Assembly: GCA_013214365.1 (NCBI GenBank)
Contig: JABSPI010000260.1
Span: 1-5,503 of the forward strand
Direction of reading: 5' to 3'
DNA length: 5,503 nt
Origin: Erythrobacter sp.
Lineage (GTDB): Bacteria; Pseudomonadota; Alphaproteobacteria; Sphingomonadales; Sphingomonadaceae
Part shown: one piece after another, positions 1 to 5,503 of the stretch
How the letters are laid out: every line of letters begins with the position of its first letter
Position numbering within the stretch: position 1 is the first letter of the stretch
Made by a program: the position numbers and the translations under genes
The notes under the pieces: model-generated
Databases searched by the model: none
The model's input: only the letters and a program-made list of their open reading frames with translations
Told to the model about the DNA's origin: nothing

Positions 1-2018
1 TGAAAGCCAATTCGGGTGTTTTCACCACGATGAACGGGCGCGAGGTGACCTGCAATATCTGGGTCCGCGAAGAGGATTTGCCGCGCACCGATCACGCGTT
101 GAACTCGGTCAAATTGTCGATGAAATGGGATGAGGAGGTGTTCGGGCGCGAATACGATCTTGACCTTTATAACATCGTCGCGGTCAGCGATTTCAACATG
201 GGGGCGATGGAAAACAAAGGCCTCAACGTGTTCAACACCAAATATGTGCTGGCCGATGCCGACACCGCAACCGATGCCGATTTCGACGGGGTCGAAGGGG
301 TGATTGCGCACGAATATTTCCACAATTGGTCGGGCAATCGCATCACCTGCCGCGATTGGTTCCAATTGTCCTTGAAAGAGGGGTTCACTGTCCTGCGCGA
401 TCAGCTGTTCTCGCAGGATATGCGCGGCGAAGCGGTCAAGCGTATCGAAGATGTGCGGATTTTGCGCGCGGCCCAATTCCCCGAAGATGCCGGGCCATTG
501 GCGCATCCGATCCGCCCCGACAGCTACCGCGAGATCTCCAATTTCTACACCGCCACCGTCTACAATAAAGGCGCCGAGGTGATCCGGATGATGCGCAGCA
601 TGGCGGGCGAGGAACGCTTCCGCGCAGGCACCGATCTGTATTTCGACCGCCATGACGGCGAGGCGGCCACTTGCGAAGATTTCATCACCGCGATCGAAGA
701 TGGCGCGGGGCTCGATCTGGAACAATTCCGCTTCTGGTATCGTCAGGCCGGCACGCCCAGCGTGCGCGTGAGCCAGCACGTGGCGGGTGACACGCTCACA
801 TTGGACCTTGCGCAAACCATTCCCGCAACGCCCGGCCAGATCGACAAATCGCCCATGGTCATCCCCTTGCGCGTGGCGGTCCATTCGCGCGCAACCGGCG
901 CGATCGGGGCAGAGCAGCTGATCGTGCTGAACGCGGCCGAGCAGAGTTTTGAATTGCCGATGGTTGGCGATGATCCGGTGGTGTCGATCAATCGCGGCTA
1001 CACCGCGCCTGTGATCATTGAACGCACGCTCGATCAGGCCGATCTGGTGTTCCTCGCCGCGCATGATGACGATCCGTTTGCGCGCTGCGAAGCGATGCAG
1101 GAATTGGCGGTGTCCTATCTGGTCGATGCGGCGGTGGCGATTTCCCGCGGCGAGACGCCGGGCGGCGATCAAACCGCATTGGTCGAAGCGATGCGCGCGA
1201 TCTTGATGGATGCGAATTTGGAGGATTCGATGCGCGGCGAGCTGATGCTTCTGCCCAGCGAAACCTATCTGTTCGAGGCCATGGCAAGCGGCACGCGCAA
1301 AGCCGATCCGGGCGCGATCCATCAGGCGCGCGAGGAATTGAAAGCGGCGATTGCGGCGGCTTGTACAAACGAGTTGGCCACAATCCATGCCCGCGCCGCG
1401 ACCACCGCATTTGACGACCCCAATGGCCGCGGCGCGCGCAAGATCAAGACGCAGGCGCTGGCGCTGATCGCGGCGGGCGATGAAGTCGCGGCGGCGCGTC
1501 TGGCCGCGGCGCAATATGACGCAGCCGACAATATGACCGATCGCCAAGGCGCGCTGATGGTCTTGTGCAGCATCGATTGCGCCGAGCGGGAGGCGCGGTT
1601 GGAGCGGTTTTACAATCGCTATGCCGGCAATGATCTGGTGATCGACAAATGGTTCACGCTCCAGGCGCTCTCGCTGCACGAGGATGTGACTGATCATGTC
1701 CGCGCGCTGGCCCAGCATGCCGATTTCACCATCAGCAATCCCAACCGGGTGCGTTCTTTGTATATGGCCTTTGCCGGCAATCCGGCTGCCTTCCATGCCG
1801 AGGATGGCTCGGGCTACAGATTGATTGCCGACCTGATCCTCGAGCTTGACCCGATCAATCCGCAAACCGCGGCGCGGTTCGTCTCTCCGCTTGGGCGGTG
1901 GCGCCGGATTGAACCGGGGCGCGCGGCCTTGATGAAGGCCGAGCTGGAACGGATTGCGGCGGCGGACAATCTCTCGCGCGATACGTTCGAACAGGTCTCG
2001 CGCAGTCTCGAGGGGTGA
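1..2018 (+). CDS. pepN: Aminopeptidase N, M1 family (5'-truncated by window edge)
   Basis: Zinc metallopeptidase that removes N-terminal amino acids from peptides, normally cytoplasmic, working in peptide turnover. The frame is open from position 3, so the ATG at 30 is internal and the true start lies upstream. Aligned from memory to the 870-residue E. coli PepN, residue 1 at the internal ATG corresponds to about residue 204, so roughly 200 residues (the N-terminal beta domain) are missing. Counting from that ATG, the sequence shows the exopeptidase motif GAMEN at 58-62 (bases 201-215), the zinc motif HEYFH at 94-98 (bases 309-323), the third zinc ligand E117 within LSLKEG, and the catalytic tyrosine Y178 in TVYNKGAEV. 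The spacing matches E. coli H297/E298/H301/E320/Y381 exactly. The remainder (about 242-662) covers the small beta domain and the C-terminal helical domain, including NNMTD, VIDKWF, SNPNRVRSL and FHAEDGSGY. No frameshift or missing catalytic residue is seen. The next gene starts 10 bases after the TGA stop, suggesting cotranscription. Confidence 0.97.
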   Translation, partial: KANSGVFTTMNGREVTCNIWVREEDLPRTDHALNSVKLSMKWDEEVFGREYDLDLYNIVAVSDFNMGAMENKGLNVFNTKYVLADADTATDADFDGVEGVIAHEYFHNWSGNRITCRDWFQLSLKEGFTVLRDQLFSQDMRGEAVKRIEDVRILRAAQFPEDAGPLAHPIRPDSYREISNFYTATVYNKGAEVIRMMRSMAGEERFRAGTDLYFDRHDGEAATCEDFITAIEDGAGLDLEQFRFWYRQAGTPSVRVSQHVAGDTLTLDLAQTIPATPGQIDKSPMVIPLRVAVHSRATGAIGAEQLIVLNAAEQSFELPMVGDDPVVSINRGYTAPVIIERTLDQADLVFLAAHDDDPFARCEAMQELAVSYLVDAAVAISRGETPGGDQTALVEAMRAILMDANLEDSMRGELMLLPSETYLFEAMASGTRKADPGAIHQAREELKAAIAAACTNELATIHARAATTAFDDPNGRGARKIKTQALALIAAGDEVAAARLAAAQYDAADNMTDRQGALMVLCSIDCAEREARLERFYNRYAGNDLVIDKWFTLQALSLHEDVTDHVRALAQHADFTISNPNRVRSLYMAFAGNPAAFHAEDGSGYRLIADLILELDPINPQTAARFVSPLGRWRRIEPGRAALMKAELERIAAADNLSRDTFEQVSRSLEG

Positions 2019-2028
2019 GCGGCCCCGC

Positions 2029-2913
2029 GTGAGCAAAGTGCCCGATATATCTGCGCCCCAAAGCGCCGGCGTGCCGTTTGATATTGCGCAATCGCCCGCG
2101 CTTGGCGGGGCGGCGCACGGGTTTTTCGGATCAGCGGGCGGGGCGCACCAATTCGGCTATGGCGGGCCGGGCGATCCCGACGCCATCACCGCGCTCAGAG
2201 CCGCCGCGGCGCAGGCGATCGCCACCGGCGCACAGATATTCACCCCGCACCAAACCCATTCCTGCGATGTGATCACCTTGGCATCGGGCGGGGATGCCGG
2301 CTGGCATAATGGTTGGGGCGATGCACCCGGCGGGCGCCCGGTGGGGGACGCATTGGTGACCAATCGGCCGGGCTGCGCGGTGGGCATTGTCACCGCCGAT
2401 TGCGGGCCGATTCTGTTCGCCGATAGTGACCAGGGTGTGATCGGCGCCGCGCATGCCGGATGGCGCGGGGCGCAAGGGGGCGTGATCGAAAACACGCTCG
2501 CCGCAATGGAGGCGCTGGGCGCCCGGCGCGGCCATATCACCGCGGTCCTTGGCCCCACTATCGCGCAGGCAAGCTATGAGGTGGACGCCGCTTTTCGCGC
2601 CCATTTCACCCGCGATGATGATTACCATTTTGCCGCCGCCCCGATGCGCGAAGGGCGCGCGCGCTGGCACTTCGATCTGCCCGGCTATATCCTCGCGCGG
2701 CTTGAGGCGTGCGGGGTGGGCTGCGCGCGGGCGCTGGGTCATGACACTTATTCGCACGCGCGCGATGGGAGCAAGGATGGGGCCAAAAATGGGGCCAAAA
2801 ACGGGGACGATGACGGCGCCGAACATGCCATGCGCTATTATTCCTATCGCCGTGCCAGCCATCATGGTGCGCCCAATTACGGGCGGCAATTGAGCGCGAT
2901 TGCATTGGTGTAG
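2029..2913 (+). CDS. pgeF: Peptidoglycan editing factor / polyphenol oxidase (YfiH, LACC1) family protein
   Basis: Member of the YfiH/DUF152 family (294 aa). Known relatives include E. coli YfiH, linked to keeping L-Ser out of the L-Ala position of peptidoglycan precursors, and LACC1/FAMIN, with purine nucleoside phosphorylase and adenosine deaminase activities; the exact reaction here is not predictable. Family signatures, numbered from the GTG: HGFFGSAGG near 30-38, HQTHS at 74-78, GDALVT near 106, TADCGPILFAD around C125, and AAHAGWRG around H142. H77, C125 and H142 are the expected metal-site residues. GPTIAQASYEV and, near the C-terminus, DTYS and YYSYRR follow. I chose GTG 2029 because it lies just after the pepN stop and gives a normal N-terminus; upstream in frame there is only a TTG at 1954, inside pepN. 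A purine-rich GAGGGGTGAG (2010-2019) could serve as ribosome-binding site, though its spacing is a little long. GTG 2038 is an alternative start. The protein exceeds the usual roughly 240-270 residues, mainly through a repeat insertion at 2764-2823. Confidence 0.93.
   Translation: MSKVPDISAPQSAGVPFDIAQSPALGGAAHGFFGSAGGAHQFGYGGPGDPDAITALRAAAAQAIATGAQIFTPHQTHSCDVITLASGGDAGWHNGWGDAPGGRPVGDALVTNRPGCAVGIVTADCGPILFADSDQGVIGAAHAGWRGAQGGVIENTLAAMEALGARRGHITAVLGPTIAQASYEVDAAFRAHFTRDDDYHFAAAPMREGRARWHFDLPGYILARLEACGVGCARALGHDTYSHARDGSKDGAKNGAKNGDDDGAEHAMRYYSYRRASHHGAPNYGRQLSAIALV
2764..2823 (+). repeat. In-frame 12-bp tandem repeat (five units) inside pgeF
   Basis: Five consecutive 12-bp units encode DGSK, DGAK, NGAK, NGDD and DGAE. 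The second and third units are nearly identical: ATGGGGCCAAAA occurs at 2777-2788 and again at 2789-2800. The outer units are diverged. The unit length is a multiple of three, so changes in copy number keep the reading frame. The array sits between the conserved DTYS and YYSYRR motifs, where relatives usually have only a short loop. It most likely arose by slippage or local duplication and forms a flexible, charged surface loop. Confidence 0.85.
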
Positions 2914-3070
2914 GGCGGTTTTGCCGCTGACCTTCAAGCCACGATTGACGCTGCGGCATGGCCGTATGCGCGGCTGACTTGCATGCGAGCGAACACTCCA
3001 TGTTCAAAACACGGTTGGATTCCCCGAGATTTGCCGTATATGCGCGCTGATCTGTGGAACGTGCGTTCGC

Positions 3071-3100
3071 TTGACGCGTTACCGATCCACGGTGCATTTT
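3071..3100 (+). promoter_or_regulatory. Candidate petABC promoter
   Basis: TTGACG (3071-3076) resembles the alphaproteobacterial housekeeping -35 element. The best -10 partner I can see is the weak CATTTT at 3095-3100, with an 18-base spacer. Transcription would then start near 3107, giving a leader of about 93 bases before petA. A second pair, TTGGAT (3015-3020) and TATATG (3037-3042) with a 16-base spacer, is also possible. The choice between them is not settled by sequence alone. Confidence 0.3.
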
Positions 3101-3186
3101 AACGGACCAATTTCAGCTTTAGTGCTGGAGGCGGTCGCAACATCAAGCCGCGCTAGGGATGTTTCCCGTGCCGCGGCCCGACGAGC

Positions 3187-3190
3187 AGGG
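3187..3190 (+). promoter_or_regulatory. Ribosome-binding site of petA
   Basis: AGGG lies 9 bases upstream of ATG 3200, an acceptable Shine-Dalgarno spacing. It supports ATG 3200 as the start, which also gives a Rieske N-terminus of normal length. Confidence 0.55.
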
Positions 3191-3199
3191 TAATACAAA

Positions 3200-3754
3200 A
3201 TGGCTTCAACTGCAGCAGGTACCGGTACCGAGGATGGCGTTCGCCGTCGCGACTGGATCCACATTGCAGCGCTGAGCAGCGCCGGTGTCGGCGCTGCGTC
3301 GGTTGTTCTTCCCCTTGTGACACAAATGGACCCGTCGGCTGACGTGCTCGCGGCAAGCACCACCGATGTCGATATTTCTTCATTGGAGCCGGGCCAGTCG
3401 ATCAAGGAGGTGTTCCGCGAACAGCCTTTGTTCGTCAAGCGCATGGCGGCGGCCGAAATCGCCGAAGTCAACGCGGTTGATATCGGTGACCTGCGCGACA
3501 AGCAGACGCTCGAAGAGCGGCTGGGCGCGGGCAATGCCGATATTCTCGTCCAATTGGGCGTGTGCACCCATCTGGGCTGCGTTCCGCTTGGCGCTGCTGA
3601 GGGCGAGGAAAAGGGCGAGTATGACGGCTATTTCTGTCCGTGCCATGGCTCGCACTATGATGCTGCGGGTCGCATCCGCAAAGGTCCGGCGCCGACCAAT
3701 CTGGTCGTTCCGGAGTTCAGCTTCCAGTCGGAAAGCGTCATCCGCGTCGGCTAA
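3200..3754 (+). CDS. petA: Ubiquinol-cytochrome c reductase, Rieske iron-sulfur subunit
   Basis: The 2Fe-2S subunit of cytochrome bc1 complex (complex III). It takes the first electron from ubiquinol at the Qo site and passes it to cytochrome c1 on the periplasmic side. The 184-aa length is typical for bacterial bc1 Rieske proteins. The N-terminus has an arginine cluster (RRR at 15-17) followed by a hydrophobic segment (about 20-42). This fits a Tat-dependent signal that stays as the membrane anchor, as is known for this family. The hinge MDPSADVLA (43-51) follows. Cluster box 1 is CTHLGC (C122 and H124 ligands, C127 disulfide) and box 2 is CPCHGSHYD (C146 and H149 ligands, C148 disulfide). 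S151 and Y153, which raise the cluster potential in relatives, are present. It is the first gene of the petABC operon, 55 bases upstream of petB. The name fbcF is also used in alphaproteobacteria. Confidence 0.97.
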   Translation: MASTAAGTGTEDGVRRRDWIHIAALSSAGVGAASVVLPLVTQMDPSADVLAASTTDVDISSLEPGQSIKEVFREQPLFVKRMAAAEIAEVNAVDIGDLRDKQTLEERLGAGNADILVQLGVCTHLGCVPLGAAEGEEKGEYDGYFCPCHGSHYDAAGRIRKGPAPTNLVVPEFSFQSESVIRVG

Positions 3755-3798
3755 TCCTTCGTAGATTAGATACCGCTTTATAACCGTAGACCAATCGT

Positions 3799-3804
3799 AA
3801 GAGA
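3799..3804 (+). promoter_or_regulatory. Ribosome-binding site of petB
   Basis: AAGAGA, 5 bases upstream of ATG 3810, is the most Shine-Dalgarno-like sequence in the 55-base petA-petB gap. The same AAGAGAT string precedes petC. Confidence 0.5.
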
Positions 3805-3809
3805 TCATT

Positions 3810-5156
3810 ATGAGCTTCGCCTGGGCTAAAAATTACGAACCGAAAAACGCTTTCACCCAATGGATGGACGAGAAGCTGCCGCTTCCGCGTCTGGTCTATA
3901 ACGCTGTGGGTGCGGGGTATCCGGTGCCGCGCAATTTGAACTATATGTGGAATTTCGGCGTGCTCGCCGGGTTCTTCTTGATGTTCCAGATCGTCACCGG
4001 GATTGTCTTGGCGATGCATTACGCGGCCAATACCGAGGTTGCGTTTTCCCAGATCGAACACATCATGCGCAATGTAAACTATGGCTGGATGTTCAAGAAC
4101 GCGCACGCCAACGGGGCGAGCTTCTTCTTCATTGTGATCTACCTGCATATTTTCCGCGGGTTCTACTTCTCCTCTTACAAGGCCCCGCGCGAGATGATCT
4201 GGCTGCTGGGCGTGGTGATCTTCTTGTTGATGATGGCCACCGCCTTCATGGGTTATGTGCTTCCCTGGGGTCAGATGAGCTTTTGGGGCGCAAAAGTGAT
4301 CACTGGCCTGTTTGGTGCGATCCCGTTTGTGGGCGACACGCTGCAAACCTGGTTGGTGGGCGGCTTTGCTCCCAATAATGCGACGCTCAACCGCTTCTTC
4401 TCGCTGCACTTCCTGTTGCCATTTGTGATCGCCGGCGTGGTGATCTTGCACATCTGGGCGCTGCATATTCCCGGTTCGTCCAACCCGACCGGGATCGAAG
4501 TGAAGCAGGAAAGCGACACGGTGCCCTTCCACCCCTATTACACCGCCAAGGATGGCTGGTTCTTGGGGCTGTTCCTGATCTTCTTTGCCTTCGTGGTGTT
4601 CTTTGCCCCTTACGCATTGGGTCACCCGGATAACTGGATCGAGGCGAGCCCGCTGTCGACCCCGGCGCATATTGTTCCCGAATGGTATTTCTATCCGTTC
4701 TACGCGATCCTGCGCGCCTTCACCGGCGACCTGACCATTCCGTTCACCGACATCATCCTGATCGAAGCCAAGCTGCTTGGTGTGATCGCGATGTTCGCGG
4801 CGATCCTGGTGTGGTTCTTCCTGCCATGGCTCGACAAGAGCCCGGTGCGCTCGGGCAATTATCGCCCCTTGTTCAAGAAGTTCTTCTGGTTCGGCTTGAT
4901 CCCTTGCATGGCGGCTTTGTTCTATCTTGGCGGGGCAACCCCGGAAGAGCCCTTCATCATGATGAGCCAGATCGCGACCGCATATTATTTCATGCACTTC
5001 CTCGTGATCCTGCCGATCATCAGCCAGATCGAAGTGCCCAAGCCGCTGCCTTATTCGATCACCGAATCTGTGCTTGGCAAGGATGACGGTGCTGCGACCA
5101 AAGATGTACCGCCTGCGGCTGCGCCCGCTGGTGCAATGCCGGAACCGGCCGAGTAA
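3810..5156 (+). CDS. petB: Cytochrome b of the bc1 complex
   Basis: Membrane core subunit of complex III, carrying haems bL and bH and the Qo and Qi quinone sites. The 448-aa protein has eight predicted membrane helices (roughly 46-70, 100-121, 130-151, 199-220, 249-269, 312-340, 357-374, 387-405). Haem ligands are H99 and H200 (bL) and H113 and H214 (bH). Both pairs are 14 residues apart, as in mitochondrial and proteobacterial cytochrome b rather than b6. H219 matches the conserved Qi-site histidine. The Qo site is intact, with [14 protein letters not shown] (152-165) and PEWY (290-293). G160 and F146 match yeast G143 and F129, positions where changes give resistance to Qo inhibitors; both carry the sensitive-type residue. 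The C-terminus ends in an Ala/Pro-rich tail (about 427-448) after the last helix. It is full length and separate from cytochrome c1, unlike the fused fbcH arrangement of some Bradyrhizobium relatives. The name fbcB is also used. Confidence 0.98.
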   Translation: MSFAWAKNYEPKNAFTQWMDEKLPLPRLVYNAVGAGYPVPRNLNYMWNFGVLAGFFLMFQIVTGIVLAMHYAANTEVAFSQIEHIMRNVNYGWMFKNAHANGASFFFIVIYLHIFRGFYFSSYKAPREMIWLLGVVIFLLMMATAFMGYVLPWGQMSFWGAKVITGLFGAIPFVGDTLQTWLVGGFAPNNATLNRFFSLHFLLPFVIAGVVILHIWALHIPGSSNPTGIEVKQESDTVPFHPYYTAKDGWFLGLFLIFFAFVVFFAPYALGHPDNWIEASPLSTPAHIVPEWYFYPFYAILRAFTGDLTIPFTDIILIEAKLLGVIAMFAAILVWFFLPWLDKSPVRSGNYRPLFKKFFWFGLIPCMAALFYLGGATPEEPFIMMSQIATAYYFMHFLVILPIISQIEVPKPLPYSITESVLGKDDGAATKDVPPAAAPAGAMPEPAE

Positions 5157-5194
5157 TCGGCGCGACAAACGTAAACACTGACCCGATAACGAGA

Positions 5195-5200
5195 AAGAGA
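5195..5200 (+). promoter_or_regulatory. Ribosome-binding site of petC
   Basis: AAGAGA lies 6 bases upstream of ATG 5207, inside a purine-rich run (5191-5200), and supports that start. An AGG at 5202-5204 is too close to the ATG to be the main site. Confidence 0.5.
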
Positions 5201-5206
5201 TAGGTC

Positions 5207-5503
5207 ATGACCATTCGACTTGGAGGCATCCTTTTCGGCCTGGGCCTTACCGCGGTTTTGCTGCTGTGGTCGCTCGCGCCTGGTGTGAAAGCCTTGGTCA
5301 CCGAAGGGTTTCCTGCAAAACCTGACTATTATGCGTTCCAAGAGCCGAACATCACGCCGGCTGGCGGGTTCTCGTTTGATGGCCCGATGGGGACCTGGGA
5401 CGAGCAGCAATTGCAGCGCGGCTATCAGGTCTACAAGGAAGTGTGTTCCTCGTGCCATTCGCTCAAATATGTGGCGTTTCGTGATTTGGCGCAATTGGCC
5501 TAC
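5207..5503 (+). CDS. petC: Cytochrome c1 of the bc1 complex (3'-truncated by window edge)
   Basis: Periplasmic c-type haem subunit of complex III that accepts electrons from the Rieske protein and passes them to a soluble or membrane cytochrome c. Only the first 99 codons are inside the window, and the frame is open to the last base. ATG 5207 has a good ribosome-binding site and gives an N-terminal hydrophobic segment (about 7-24) that fits a Sec signal peptide. Cleavage after VKA (residue 29) is possible but unproven. The family signature follows: [24 protein letters not shown], and the haem-binding CSSCH at residues 80-84 (bases 5444-5458), where C80 and C83 bind haem covalently and H84 is the proximal ligand. 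The distal methionine and the C-terminal membrane anchor lie beyond the window. It is the third gene of the operon, 50 bases after petB. The name fbcC is also used. Confidence 0.96.
   Translation, partial: MTIRLGGILFGLGLTAVLLLWSLAPGVKALVTEGFPAKPDYYAFQEPNITPAGGFSFDGPMGTWDEQQLQRGYQVYKEVCSSCHSLKYVAFRDLAQLAY

Larger units (their letters stand above)
2914..3199. other. Intergenic region between pgeF and the bc1 operon
   Basis: This 286-base stretch holds no ORF with protein-like content on either strand, no tRNA and no repeat that I can recognise. Its base composition is visibly less GC-rich than the flanking genes. A small hairpin, GCGG-TTTTG-CCGC (2915-2927, right after the pgeF stop), lacks a following U-tract, so I do not call it a terminator. 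The region probably contains the 3' end of the pepN-pgeF transcript and the promoter and leader of petABC. Confidence 0.7.

Noticed and set aside
1954..2028. N-terminal extension of pgeF back to an in-frame TTG at 1954.
   Set aside because: The extra 25 residues are Arg/Ser-rich shadow translation of the pepN 3' end. GTG 2029 gives a normal family N-terminus.
2915..2927. Hairpin GCGG-TTTTG-CCGC just after the pgeF stop, as a possible terminator.
   Set aside because: The stem is only 4 base pairs and no U-tract follows, so an intrinsic terminator cannot be supported.
2131..2937. A 268-codon open frame on the minus strand opposite pgeF.
   Set aside because: It overlaps a gene with clear family motifs, shows no domain of its own, and is typical of antisense open frames in high-GC sequence.
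3097..3115. Possible CtrA-type site (TTAA-N7-TTAA) near 3099.
   Set aside because: Only the first TTAA half is present; the second half reads ATTT.
3159..3200. Short leader peptide or upstream start at ATG 3159.
   Set aside because: The frame does not stop before petA but runs into it out of frame. It has no ribosome-binding site and no recognisable content.
3738..5168. A 476-codon open frame on the minus strand covering all of petB.
   Set aside because: It is exactly antisense to an unmistakable cytochrome b. Its translation is rich in His, Gln, Asp and Glu with no recognisable domain, as expected from reading membrane-protein codons backwards in GC-rich DNA.

Overview
This window looks like an ordinary core-genome segment of a GC-rich alphaproteobacterium. 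The closest match I can judge from memory is the Sphingomonadales/Erythrobacteraceae. The basis is the separate petA-petB-petC genes, the Rieske and cytochrome b sequences (for example the [15 protein letters not shown] stretch), and the PgeF-type protein with its GPTIAQASYEV wording. The taxonomic call is an inference, not a computed placement. All five genes lie on the + strand and no mobile element, RNA gene, CRISPR array or origin is visible.

Positions 1-2018 hold the C-terminal three quarters of an M1-family aminopeptidase N (pepN), whose 5' end lies outside the window. Ten bases after its stop, a GTG-started gene (2029-2913) encodes a YfiH/PgeF/LACC1-family protein, probably cotranscribed with pepN. 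Its one clear oddity is a 60-bp in-frame array of five 12-bp units (2764-2823), which inserts a charged, Gly-rich loop just before the conserved YSYRR motif.

Positions 2914-3199 (286 bases) contain no convincing gene. This stretch probably carries the end of the pepN-pgeF transcript and the promoter and leader of the next operon.

From 3200 to the right edge runs the cytochrome bc1 (respiratory complex III) operon: the Rieske iron-sulfur subunit (petA), cytochrome b (petB) and the start of cytochrome c1 (petC, cut off by the window end). Gaps of 55 and 50 bases separate the genes, and similar AAGAGAT ribosome-binding sites precede petB and petC. Together these subunits oxidise ubiquinol and reduce a c-type cytochrome while moving protons to the periplasm. 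All haem and cluster ligands that fall inside the window are present, so the complex should be functional.

I found no evidence of a previously undescribed system here. The tandem-repeat insertion in pgeF is the most unusual feature.
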